Shown one piece after another: positions 26,531 through 34,351 of a stretch of 41,317 nt of DNA; the first letter of the stretch is position 1, and the number at the start of each line of letters is the position of its first letter. The notes beneath the pieces were generated by a model that made no database searches, was not told where the DNA came from, and saw nothing but the letters and a program-made list of their open reading frames with translations. The translations under genes and the position numbers were made by a program. The stretch comes from CAZTGZ01 sp044339595 (lineage in GTDB: Bacteria; Bacteroidota; Bacteroidia; NS11-12g; UBA9320). The stretch spans positions 1 through 41,317 of the forward strand of contig JBIIVF010000006.1 in assembly GCA_044339595.1 (NCBI GenBank), written 5' to 3'.

Positions 26531-27604
26531 ATGCCACAAGGATTTTTCCCGCTCAAAGTGAGCCGTATTATAAGAGAAACACCGGATGCGGTAAGTATTG
26601 CCTTTCAGGTCCCTACTCATTTAAAAAATCAGTTTAGCTATCTAGCCGGACAATATCTCACCTTTCATCTGGTGATCAACGGAGAAGAAGTGCGTCGCAG
26701 TTATTCCGTTTGCAGCAGTCCGTATTTGGATGAAATGCCCGTTATCGCTGTAAAAAAGGTAGAAAACGGACGGATGAGCACCTATTTCAATGAACAATTA
26801 AAAGAAGGGGATATCATTGAAGCCATGCCTCCCATGGGTAAATTCACCGTTGAACCGGTTGAAAACCGCAAAACGCATTATGTGCTGATTGGTGGTGGAA
26901 GCGGAATTACCCCCTTGTACTCCATTTTGCTCACCGTGCTGAACAAAGAGCCAAACAGCACCATTACCTTAATGTACGCCAACCGAAATACCGAATCCGT
27001 CATATTTGCCCGTGACCTCGAAAAACTAGCCGCGCAACATGCCGGCAAATTGGATATTGTGTATGTCTATGATCAACCACCGGCAGGATGGCATGGTTTA
27101 TCCGGATTCTTGACTACCCCCATGATTCATCAGGTTTTGCGTCAGTACGTAGAATCACCAAGAGAAGCCGTTTATTATATCTGTGGGCCGGGACCAATGA
27201 TGCAAATGGCCAAGAGCAGCCTTGAAATGGCAGGCATACCCGCAGAACATGTGAGAACTGAATATTTTTCTGCCGTATCTGCCGAACCCAAGGCAGCCCC
27301 TCCCGTTTCTGAAACAGAAGATGCAAGCATTCCCCACGAAGTTAAAGTGGAAGTATACGGAAAAGAACACACCATTACCGTAAAACCCGGAGATACCATA
27401 CTGAATGCGGCGCAGGACGCCGGTTTAGAACCCCCTTTTTCCTGTACCGTGGGGGTTTGTACTACTTGTCGCGCCCGCGTTTTGAGTGGCAAAGTGCACA
27501 TGGATGAACGCGAAGGCCTGAGCGATGCCGAAATGAACGAAGGATTCGTGCTCACCTGTCAGAGTCACCCGTTGACCGATGGGGTGCATGTGATTTATGA
27601 GTAG
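26531..27604 (+). CDS. ferredoxin--NADP reductase-type flavoprotein with C-terminal 2Fe-2S domain (PaaE-like)
   Basis: This 357-residue soluble electron-transfer protein has three modules. The FAD-binding beta barrel contains RRSYSVCSSP (55-64). The NAD(P)-binding fold contains GGGSGITP (121-128) and YYICGPGPMM. A plant-type 2Fe-2S domain at the C-terminus has cysteines C305, C310, C313 and C343 (SCTVGVCTTC ... LTCQSHP). The order matches phenylacetyl-CoA epoxidase reductase PaaE and related reductases. No other paa genes are here, so I do not assign the symbol; the partner oxygenase or acceptor is unknown. It is the last gene of the aroF-asd operon by spacing. Confidence 0.85.
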   Translation: MPQGFFPLKVSRIIRETPDAVSIAFQVPTHLKNQFSYLAGQYLTFHLVINGEEVRRSYSVCSSPYLDEMPVIAVKKVENGRMSTYFNEQLKEGDIIEAMPPMGKFTVEPVENRKTHYVLIGGGSGITPLYSILLTVLNKEPNSTITLMYANRNTESVIFARDLEKLAAQHAGKLDIVYVYDQPPAGWHGLSGFLTTPMIHQVLRQYVESPREAVYYICGPGPMMQMAKSSLEMAGIPAEHVRTEYFSAVSAEPKAAPPVSETEDASIPHEVKVEVYGKEHTITVKPGDTILNAAQDAGLEPPFSCTVGVCTTCRARVLSGKVHMDEREGLSDAEMNEGFVLTCQSHPLTDGVHVIYE

Positions 27605-27689
27605 CTTTTTGCATCTGAGGTAACATCAACCTTCTTGGGTGAGATGATTCTATATCCAAAACGACCATCTCCAATTGAATACGCCCCCC

Positions 27690-27719
27690 TTCTAATTTAT
27701 AAATTCTAATTTCTAATTT
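27690..27719. repeat. three copies of TTCTAATTT
   Basis: Copies lie at 27690-27698, 27704-27712 and 27711-27719, the last two overlapping. AT-rich words like this occur between genes in many Bacteroidota. They may be simple-sequence drift. Confidence 0.4.
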
Positions 27720-27733
27720 GGCATTATTCCCCA

Positions 27734-27799
27734 CTCAACGTCTCTCGCATGTGCACTCATATGACACGAATCGTGGTTTAGAGTAGCGAGGACGTTGAG
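27734..27799. repeat. 66-nt unit 1 with inverted ends (CTCAACGTC / GACGTTGAG)
   Basis: The ends CTCAACGTCTCTCGC and GCGAGGACGTTGAG are inverted repeats around about 37 nt. A second unit of the same 66-nt length begins 23 nt downstream. The identical length and shared CAACGTC core suggest two copies of one element. Confidence 0.5.
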
Positions 27800-27822
27800 G
27801 ACATACTTGACGATTAGTGCAT

Positions 27823-27888
27823 CATCAACGTCCCTGCTCAAAATAGGTGTTTTTAATGATGTTGATGAATGCGTAGGAGACGTTGATG
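27823..27888. repeat. 66-nt unit 2 with inverted ends (CATCAACGTC / GACGTTGATG)
   Basis: The left end CATCAACGTCCC and right end GGAGACGTTGATG are inverted repeats. The interior differs from that of unit 1, so only the ends appear conserved. The function is unknown. Confidence 0.5.
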
Positions 27889-27930
27889 GTGATTAAATAT
27901 GATTTCACTCATGATTTTAGTATGATTTAA

Positions 27931-27967
27931 TTAAAAAAAACGCCCTCGTTTTGCAAACGAAGGCGTT
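27931..27967 (-). terminator. Rho-independent terminator of the zinc-ribbon gene
   Basis: On the minus strand a 13-bp stem (AACGCC-TTCGTTT with AAACGAGGGCGTT, one internal mismatch) has a 3-nt loop and is followed by eight Ts. It lies about 37 nt past the stop codon of the gene at 28004-28465. Confidence 0.85.
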
Positions 27968-28003
27968 CATAAGATTTTATAATCTGTCAAAGACTGCGGT
28001 TGT

Positions 28004-28465
28004 TCAACCTGCTTTGCGGTTAACGGTAGTTTCCCATCCGTTTTCTACCTTTTTGATCGTCAAACCTTCATCATAATAAATACCCCATTCTATTTTAGGG
28101 ATTTTATAGTCTTTGTATCCGATGGCTCTTAAGTACAAATCTAAATCTGCACAATCTTCAAAGGTTTTGGTTTCTTTTTCACGCACAGATACAATGGTGG
28201 GCATGGCTTTAGGCTTGTAGTTCATCAATAATTCTTTGATGCTTTCAAGATAATTCTCATCAATATCCGCTGGCACGGTTAATGTGATTACGCGCTTGTC
28301 GTTTTTATTCAGCCAAAATTGTGACCGGCAGCTGCTGCTGCAAAATCTAGCATTGTTGCGGTTGGCTAAAAATGAAGATGCGCAATTTTCACAAATTAGC
28401 TCAGAACTCTTGTGATTACTCTTGAAACCCTTGGTTGTCCGGTAAAATGTCATTTGTTGTTGCAT
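28004..28465 (-). CDS. small zinc-ribbon protein of unknown function
   Basis: This 153-residue protein has four cysteines spaced C25-x2-C28-x13-C42-x3-C46 (CENCASSF ... ARFCSSSCRSQFW), a zinc-ribbon pattern. The rest is a mixed alpha/beta domain without a motif I know (DENYLESIKELLMNYKPK, EDCADLDLYLRAIGYKDYKIPKIEWG). No signal peptide is visible, so it is cytoplasmic. The ATG at 28465 is the best start; a TTG at 28495 would add 10 residues. It stands alone with a strong terminator and is convergent with the reductase operon. A nucleic-acid-binding or regulatory role is only a guess. Confidence 0.7.
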   Translation of the reverse strand: MQQQMTFYRTTKGFKSNHKSSELICENCASSFLANRNNARFCSSSCRSQFWLNKNDKRVITLTVPADIDENYLESIKELLMNYKPKAMPTIVSVREKETKTFEDCADLDLYLRAIGYKDYKIPKIEWGIYYDEGLTIKKVENGWETTVNRKAG

Positions 28466-28741
28466 AAGTCTCTTTTTCGTTTGGTCAAATTTCAACTATA
28501 ATCAACTGTCTGAAAAATAGAGCAATACACGAGATGTCTAAAATTAAGTACAAACCCGAAAAGAACTCAATTTGTTGATTTTCAAGAGATAATCAATTCA
28601 TGCATTTTGTATTTCACACATCTAGCAAAATTTGGTGATCAATTGAATGTAACTTACTGTTTTTAAGACACTTAATGAATCTTTGATCCGAGATTATTGT
28701 TCAATTAACGGTTATATACGGGTAATCCGTTTGTGGTGGTG

Positions 28742-28749
28742 TATCTTTG
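28742..28749 (+). promoter_or_regulatory. -7 promoter box (TATCTTTG) for the NlpC/P60 gene
   Basis: This is an exact TAnnTTTG match ending 7 nt before the ATG at 28757, so the mRNA is expected to be leaderless or nearly so. Confidence 0.55.
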
Positions 28750-28756
28750 CAGCAGA

Positions 28757-29332
28757 ATGAGGGTCAAATTACATATCACAAGTGTAATGGCAGTGCTTAT
28801 GGTCATTTTGAGCCCGTTATGCACAACTGCCCAACCGGTACATATTGCGCCAAATGGGACAGAATCAGCAAAATATGATGTTCAGACTAAAAATTACAAC
28901 CTCCATTTGATGAGCAAAAAACTGGGTATCCCTTTCGATTCAGCCTACGATACAGAAATCTTATTGTTGAGTTGTGAATGGATCAATGTGCCTTATGCTT
29001 ACGGTTCTTGCAGTAAAAACGGAACCGATTGCTCCGGATTTGCTCAACAACTGTATAAGACTATCTATCAAAAAGAAATGGTGCATAGCGCTGCAGGTAT
29101 GTTCACCCAATGCGATCCGATTAAAAGAACTGGTTTACAGCATGGTGATCTCTTGTTTTTCAAAATTTACAAAAACCGCATCAGCCATGTCGGTGTGTAT
29201 TTAGGATCAGGATATTTTATTCATGCATCTACCCAAAGAGGGGTGATTGTGAGTCATTTGGATGAACCCTACTACAAAAGGACATACTTCAGCGGTGGCA
29301 GGGCAAAGGATCTTTCAAAGATCCCAAACTGA
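28757..29332 (+). CDS. exported NlpC/P60 family cysteine peptidase
   Basis: This 191-residue peptidase probably cuts peptide bonds in the peptidoglycan stem or turns over wall peptides. An N-terminal signal sequence (about 1-27) sends it across the inner membrane. The NlpC/P60 domain follows with catalytic C92 in NGTDCSGFAQ, H144 in ISHVGVYLG and H156 in FIHASTQRG, a complete triad pattern. The ATG at 28757 is preferred because longer forms start at GTG codons within the promoter region. Its 3' end overlaps the convergent PspC-domain gene by 18 nt (29315-29332). It is a single gene under its own promoter. Confidence 0.88.
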   Translation: MRVKLHITSVMAVLMVILSPLCTTAQPVHIAPNGTESAKYDVQTKNYNLHLMSKKLGIPFDSAYDTEILLLSCEWINVPYAYGSCSKNGTDCSGFAQQLYKTIYQKEMVHSAAGMFTQCDPIKRTGLQHGDLLFFKIYKNRISHVGVYLGSGYFIHASTQRGVIVSHLDEPYYKRTYFSGGRAKDLSKIPN

Positions 29333-29533
29333 TCGCCTTCCCTCAAAAATATAATGCCGGATATTAATCCAAAAGGCCAACACCAAATAAACAATCACCG
29401 GTGATCCTAAGGTTAGAAAGGATGTATAAATAAAATACAGTCTGATTCTTGAACCGCTGATTTTAAGTCTTTCACCAATGCGCTCACAAACGCCAAACAA
29501 CTGTTTTTCGAGAAGGTATTTTAATGTACTCAT
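29315..29533 (-). CDS. small PspC domain membrane protein
   Basis: This 72-residue protein is made almost entirely of a PspC domain: FGVCERIGERLKISGSRIRLYFIYTSF, then a hydrophobic helix (SPVIVYLVLAFWI). In Gram-negative bacteria PspC domains mark envelope-stress proteins anchored in the inner membrane. Here only the bare domain is present, as in many Bacteroidota. The ATG overlaps the DUF2851 stop as ATGA, so it is the last gene of a pyrF-DUF2851-PspC operon. Its 3' end overlaps the convergent NlpC/P60 gene by 18 nt. Confidence 0.8.
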   Translation of the reverse strand: MSTLKYLLEKQLFGVCERIGERLKISGSRIRLYFIYTSFLTLGSPVIVYLVLAFWINIRHYIFEGRRSVWDL

Positions 29534-30816
29534 GTTCTTTCTATTTTATGGTATAACAAGTTTCTTCCTACAGTGCAATCCAAACAACGTTTCAAAGTAC
29601 AGTAATTATTATATAAATGCAAAATTCCCTGGCTATGCATCGCATTTTCACAAGGAACACCCAAGTTTGTAAAAATGTTTACCACCTTGTTTTTTTCAGC
29701 TTCTATTTCACTCAGCCAATTGAATGCTTTTTCACAAATTTGAGGCTCATGCCTGTATTTCCCATAGGCAAATAAAATGGGCACTACAGCATTGATGATC
29801 AGAGAATATCGGGTACTCAATCCGGTAGTGGTTTGTTTGTGTACCGATTCAACATCGAAACGGTAGTGCGTCTCCCAATAATCAGACGAAGATCCGCCGA
29901 GCCAGGTTAAAATTTCTGTGAATGATTCCGCTTCCAGCAACTGTCTGAATAGACCACGCGGTGCATCCATCAAAGCTGCCAATTGCGACAATCGCAAAGT
30001 CGGAAATGAAGCAGGGCGCATTCGCATGAATTTCCACACCTCCGGAGACATGGGGTGTAATCCGTGCTTCTTAGCCAAAAATTGAAACTCCTTTTTTAAT
30101 GCTTTGGGATAGGCATGCCTGAAATCACCTCCCAAAAGTCCGGATGTGCCAAATAACAATGCTTCCGTTTTGGTTCGATTTTCTGAATATTTCTGCAACA
30201 GTTTGTAGGGCAGTTTTCGGGCGAGGTTTTGCATGGGTTGCGCATTCACTTTATGTCCGAGTGATTTACACAATAATTGATAAAACATCTCATCCCAATC
30301 TCCTTGTAAATGCTCCAATTCCATTAAAATCTGTTGATAGCGATTTTCAAGTCTTTCCGTGGCCATGAAGTCTGTATTTTGAATCCAATGAAGCGGCAAA
30401 ACCCGATCTGCCAATCGAAAGCACGGTATCGGATCTGAATTCTTCAAGAGAAATTCATAGCAATCGAGCAATGAATGGTCAATGCGGTCGCTTAATTGGA
30501 TTACCGGCACTGGCATACCTTCTGCATTTAAGGTGTTTCCTTCACTTTCCAAGCAAACATGGAGTACCACATTATTGTATGCCGCATCGAGGTGGTGTTT
30601 GTGCGCGTACCAGCTTTTTTCGTGAACATGAATTTCGACATTTCCGACCCACAAGGTGTCATCAATGCGGATCCTGGCATGAAGAAAATCAGGACCCGAA
30701 TCTGAATTTTGAAATCCGGGATGTAAAATCTGTACCGGTTTGAGGTCTGCATCGGTTAATCCGGAATGGTCGAACAATCCGGACTTCCAGATGAACTGTA
30801 AAACATTTTCCTGCAT
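29530..30816 (-). CDS. DUF2851 family protein
   Basis: This 428-residue protein matches the Bacteroidota family DUF2851. It begins MQENVLQFIWKSGLFD and continues with ILHPGFQNSDSGPDFLHARIRIDDTLWVGNVEIHVHEKSWYAHKHHLDAAYNNVVLHV, the family's N-terminal signature. The C-terminal half is helix-rich with clustered cysteines near the end (NNYCTLKRCLDC). I see no signal peptide. The start at 30816 lies 19 nt after the pyrF stop and fits the family; a longer form would overlap pyrF. It overlaps the PspC gene by 4 nt. Function is not established; the operon position does not explain it. Confidence 0.85.
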   Translation of the reverse strand: MQENVLQFIWKSGLFDHSGLTDADLKPVQILHPGFQNSDSGPDFLHARIRIDDTLWVGNVEIHVHEKSWYAHKHHLDAAYNNVVLHVCLESEGNTLNAEGMPVPVIQLSDRIDHSLLDCYEFLLKNSDPIPCFRLADRVLPLHWIQNTDFMATERLENRYQQILMELEHLQGDWDEMFYQLLCKSLGHKVNAQPMQNLARKLPYKLLQKYSENRTKTEALLFGTSGLLGGDFRHAYPKALKKEFQFLAKKHGLHPMSPEVWKFMRMRPASFPTLRLSQLAALMDAPRGLFRQLLEAESFTEILTWLGGSSSDYWETHYRFDVESVHKQTTTGLSTRYSLIINAVVPILFAYGKYRHEPQICEKAFNWLSEIEAEKNKVVNIFTNLGVPCENAMHSQGILHLYNNYCTLKRCLDCTVGRNLLYHKIERT

Positions 30817-30835
30817 ATGTTGGGGGTTAATACTT

Positions 30836-31639
30836 TCATAGATATTGTGCCATTTCTTGTTGTAAACGATGCGCCTCACGTGATGCAGCTGAAGCATAGT
30901 CAGTCCCGGATGAAGCGTAAATAATTCCACGGGATGAATTCACGAGCAATCCTACCGAATCGTTCATGCCGTACTCAACCACCTCACTTAAGCTGCCGCC
31001 TTGTGCGCCCACACCGGGAACCAAAAGGAAGTGATCGGGAGCATATCGACGGATTATAGAAAGCATTTCTCCACGCGTAGCACCGGCTACAATCATGGTA
31101 CTCTCTGCATCTCCCCACGACACAATTTTTTCAACTACGTGTTCATACAGCAGTCGTCCATCCTGCATGGGCAGCATTTGAAGATCCATACTTCCTGAAT
31201 TTGAGGTTAATCCTAACACAATTACAAATTTCTCCTCCATTTTCATAAAAGGCAATACGCTGTCGTTCCCCATGTAGGGAGAAACCGTGATTGCGTCGAA
31301 ATTCATGCGTTCAAGAAACGCCCGGGCATACATGGTTGAAGTATTTCCGATGTCGCCGCGTTTGGCATCCGCAATGGTGAAAAAACCTTGCGGGATATAT
31401 GCCAGCGTTTCCTCCATGGCGCGCCATCCTGCTTCGCCATACTGCTCATAAAAAGCAGTGTTGATTTTATAAGAAACACAATAAGGCGCGGTGGCGTCGA
31501 TGATGGCTTTGTTGAAGGATACCATGCCTGAAGTCGATTTTTCAACCGAATCGGGTAACTTCCCGATTTCGGTATCCAAACCAACGCACAGAAACGATTT
31601 CTTGTCGCGAATAAGGGCGGAAAGGGCTGATTTTTTCAA
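30836..31639 (-). CDS. pyrF: orotidine 5'-phosphate decarboxylase
   Basis: PyrF converts OMP to UMP in the last step of de novo pyrimidine synthesis. The 267-residue protein is the longer type 2 form found in Bacteroidota and actinobacteria. It shows FLCVGLDTEIGKLP near 16-29 and the catalytic DAKRGDIGNT with D91, K93 and D96. Phosphate-binding residues lie in LLVPGVGAQGGSLSE and LLVNSSRGIIYAS. The start is a TTG at 31639: family proteins begin at this KKS segment and no in-frame ATG lies upstream. It is the first gene of a three-gene operon, divergent from the DUF6029 gene. Confidence 0.95.
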   Translation of the reverse strand: MKKSALSALIRDKKSFLCVGLDTEIGKLPDSVEKSTSGMVSFNKAIIDATAPYCVSYKINTAFYEQYGEAGWRAMEETLAYIPQGFFTIADAKRGDIGNTSTMYARAFLERMNFDAITVSPYMGNDSVLPFMKMEEKFVIVLGLTSNSGSMDLQMLPMQDGRLLYEHVVEKIVSWGDAESTMIVAGATRGEMLSIIRRYAPDHFLLVPGVGAQGGSLSEVVEYGMNDSVGLLVNSSRGIIYASSGTDYASAASREAHRLQQEMAQYL

Positions 31640-31726
31640 AATGTAGGTTTTTATTCAAAAAAAAGGGCTTTCGGGTATATTCCAATGCTTAAATAGTTTT
31701 ATAATTTTACACGGTTAATCAGTGTT

Positions 31727-33367
31727 ATGAAAAAAAGCCTGCTCCTACTGACATTTACCCTGTCAATTTTATTTGTTCACGCCCAAGATCAAGGTGTTTT
31801 TTCCGGAAATTGGCAAACCTCTGTCAATTTCTTTCAGCGCGATGATAAACGCGGGGCCAATGAGAGTCCGCAGTATTTCAATCAACTCTCTTCAGCAGAA
31901 TCCTGGATGTTTTTGAATTACCAAATCAAGGGATTTAATATAGCAGCCCGTCATGATTTGTTCAACAACTCCAATCTCTTAAACCCAACCGGTTCTTATT
32001 CCGGTCACGGATTGGGCTTTTGGCAATTGAAAAAAGAAATAGAAAACCTCGAAATCACCATCGGATCGTTTTACGATCAGTTTGGCAGCGGACTCGCATT
32101 TAGAGCGTACGAAGACCGTTTGATCGGGATCGATTATGCTATGGAAGGGGTGCATGCCCTCTATCGCATCAATGATGATTTTTTCATTAAAGGATTTACC
32201 GGCCGTATGAAAGGATCACAGGAAAACCGTTTTAAAACATTTCCCGAAATCATTCAGGGCGTGAATACCGAAAAGAATTTCTATCTGTTCGAAGACAAGC
32301 TCAATCTGATGGTGGGTGGATCTGCCGTTAAAAGATCCCTTGAAAATAATACGATGAGTTTTATCGCCACAGAGATCAACAATATGGACTTGCAAGATCG
32401 ATTCAACCCCAAATACAATACCTATGTATATAATGGCTATGTGAACATGAATTACGGCGATTTTAACTTGTATGGTGAATATGCCTATAAAACCGAAGAA
32501 GCCATACGCAACGAATTCGGCAGACTCCATTCAAAACCGGGAAGTATTATCTATGGTGGAATCAATTATTCAAAAGGAAAATTGGGTAAAAACAAAAAAG
32601 GGGGATTGGGCATCAATTTTCAGTACAGAAGAATCGAAGATTTCCAATTCAAAATATCTCCAAACGAATCGCAGCTCAGTGGTTTGATCAGCTATCAGCC
32701 TTCCTTAACCCGTCAATCTACTTACCGCTTGCTGGCCCGTTACAATGCTCCGGCACAGGATTATGGTGAGCAAGGTTTTCAAGGCGAAATCATCTATTCC
32801 ATCAACAAGGAAATGAATGTGGAACTCAATGCGAGCGATGTGAGAAAATTAAATGGTGAGCAGCTATTTCAGGAATATTTTGTGCAATTCGACCATAAAT
32901 ACAGCAAAGACTTTGCTTATAAAGTGGGTTTGAGCAAGGTTTTTTATAACCAAAGAATCTATGAGGGTAAAGACTCGAGTTATAAGAATGTTCTAACCTT
33001 GACCCCTTTTGCAGAGTGCACTTATAAACTCAGTAAGCGGAATTCTTTAAGGGCCGAAGCACAATATCTCCACACCCAGCAAGATTTGGGCAGCTTTGTA
33101 AATGCCATTGTAGAGTTGAACATGTCGCCACATTATTCTTTTGCCATTTCGGATATGGTGAATGTGGATCCGTATCGTTCTGAAGGATCGCCGATCAGTG
33201 ATGAGATCTTACATTACTACACCATCTTTGCTAAGTATAATATTCATACCACCTCTTTCACCTTGTCTTATATCAAACAAGTGCAGGGTGTGAATTGTAC
33301 CGGGGGTATCTGCCGATTGGAACCTGCGTTTAGCGGGGTAAGATTTACGTTGACGACGAACTTTTAA
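31727..33367 (+). CDS. DUF6029 family outer-membrane beta-barrel protein
   Basis: This 546-residue exported protein starts MKKSLLLLTFTLSILFVHAQ, a signal peptide. The rest is rich in alternating aromatic and polar strands (FSGNWQTSVNFFQRDD, ESWMFLNYQIKGFNIAARHDLFNNSNL, SGHGLGFWQLKKEIENLEITIGSFYDQFGSGLAFRAYEDR). It ends FSGVRFTLTTNF, with a terminal phenylalanine typical of outer-membrane barrels. The pattern fits DUF6029 proteins of Bacteroidota. A near-match to the -7 box (TAATTTTA, 31702-31709) lies upstream. The ligand is unknown. Its 3' end is 24 nt from the convergent tdh gene. Confidence 0.8.
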   Translation: MKKSLLLLTFTLSILFVHAQDQGVFSGNWQTSVNFFQRDDKRGANESPQYFNQLSSAESWMFLNYQIKGFNIAARHDLFNNSNLLNPTGSYSGHGLGFWQLKKEIENLEITIGSFYDQFGSGLAFRAYEDRLIGIDYAMEGVHALYRINDDFFIKGFTGRMKGSQENRFKTFPEIIQGVNTEKNFYLFEDKLNLMVGGSAVKRSLENNTMSFIATEINNMDLQDRFNPKYNTYVYNGYVNMNYGDFNLYGEYAYKTEEAIRNEFGRLHSKPGSIIYGGINYSKGKLGKNKKGGLGINFQYRRIEDFQFKISPNESQLSGLISYQPSLTRQSTYRLLARYNAPAQDYGEQGFQGEIIYSINKEMNVELNASDVRKLNGEQLFQEYFVQFDHKYSKDFAYKVGLSKVFYNQRIYEGKDSSYKNVLTLTPFAECTYKLSKRNSLRAEAQYLHTQQDLGSFVNAIVELNMSPHYSFAISDMVNVDPYRSEGSPISDEILHYYTIFAKYNIHTTSFTLSYIKQVQGVNCTGGICRLEPAFSGVRFTLTTNF

Positions 33368-33391
33368 TCCCGTGGTCTGAATGAAGATCGT

Positions 33392-34330
33392 TTAACGAAG
33401 GTTTTTGAGCATATCGGCCGTCATATCATCCAAACCAAAGGATGGCTGCCAACCCCAATGAGCCCTGGCATCACTATCGTCAATGCTTTGAGGCCAGCTG
33501 TCTGCAATGGCTTGTCTCGGATCTTCGCGATAGGAAATGGTGAAAGTTGGAATGTGTTTACGTATAGAGGCGGCGAGTTCTTCCGGATCAAAACTGCATC
33601 CTGAAATATTGTAGGAAGAACGGTTCGGCACCCTGGATGATTCGACATGGGTGATATCCAGTGTGGCTTTGATGGCGTCCGGCATATACATCATCGGCAG
33701 ATACGTTCCGGCTTGTAAAAAGCACTCGTAACTGCCTTGTTTCAAAGCCTGATGGTAGATATCTACGGCATAATCGGTGGTTCCACCTCCGGGCAATGCT
33801 TTGTATCCGATCAAACCGGGATAGCGAATGCTGCGCACATCCAATCCCCAGCGTTTGTGGTAATATTCGCAATACCTTTCTCCTGCCAATTTGGTGATGC
33901 CATAAACCGTATTCGGATCCATCACACAATATTGCGGGGTGTGTTTGCGGGGTGTATTCGGACCAAAAACTGCAATGGAACTGGGCCAAAATAAGCGCTT
34001 TACGCCATATTCAAGTGCCGCATCAAATATATTGAACAGGCCATCCATATTCAATTCCCATCCGAACTTCGGATTTTTCTCTGCAGTAGCCGATAGTAAA
34101 GCTGCAAGATGATAGACCTGTGTAGGTTTATATCGGGCAAATATTTCAGCAATTCTGCCTTTATCGAGCACATCGAGCAATTCGAAAGGACCGTTTTGCC
34201 AAAAAGCATCTTCCGGTTTGCGAATGTCACTCACAATTACGCGGTCGTTGCCGTAGATATTGCGAAGCTCTTCCACCAAATCTGTTCCCACCTGTCCGCA
34301 GGAGCCTAAAATCAAAATATTTTCAGCCAT
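33392..34330 (-). CDS. L-threonine 3-dehydrogenase, SDR type (NAD-dependent epimerase fold)
   Basis: This 312-residue enzyme probably oxidises L-threonine to 2-amino-3-ketobutyrate with NAD. It belongs to the extended SDR/epimerase-like threonine dehydrogenases known from Cytophaga and Flavobacterium, unrelated to the zinc-dependent Tdh of E. coli. Visible are the NAD-binding GSCGQVG (9-15), active-site serines S118/S119 (WPSSIAVFG), and the catalytic pair Y144 and K148 in YGITKLAGERYCEYYH. The substrate-side segment LPGGGTTDYAVDIYHQAL also fits the family. It begins 21 nt after the glycosyltransferase gene and is probably in its transcript. No glycine C-acetyltransferase is next to it. Confidence 0.88.
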   Translation of the reverse strand: MAENILILGSCGQVGTDLVEELRNIYGNDRVIVSDIRKPEDAFWQNGPFELLDVLDKGRIAEIFARYKPTQVYHLAALLSATAEKNPKFGWELNMDGLFNIFDAALEYGVKRLFWPSSIAVFGPNTPRKHTPQYCVMDPNTVYGITKLAGERYCEYYHKRWGLDVRSIRYPGLIGYKALPGGGTTDYAVDIYHQALKQGSYECFLQAGTYLPMMYMPDAIKATLDITHVESSRVPNRSSYNISGCSFDPEELAASIRKHIPTFTISYREDPRQAIADSWPQSIDDSDARAHWGWQPSFGLDDMTADMLKNLR

Positions 34331-34351
34331 AGTAAATTTGGGTCGAATTTA

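Larger units (their letters stand above)
27605..27930. other. intergenic region with short repeats and two 66-nt inverted-end units
   Basis: This gap lies between convergent genes. It holds three overlapping TTCTAATTT words (27690-27719, including the palindrome AATTTATAAATT) and the two CAACGTC-bounded units described separately. A terminator for the minus-strand gene follows at its right end. No open reading frame of convincing quality is present. Confidence 0.45.

Noticed and set aside
26531..27604. Phenylacetate degradation gene paaE
   Set aside because: Domain order fits, but no other paa genes are nearby and many reductases share this layout.
27734..27888. CRISPR array
   Set aside because: There are only four short alternating inverted CAACGTC cores, no uniform direct repeats and spacers, and no cas genes.
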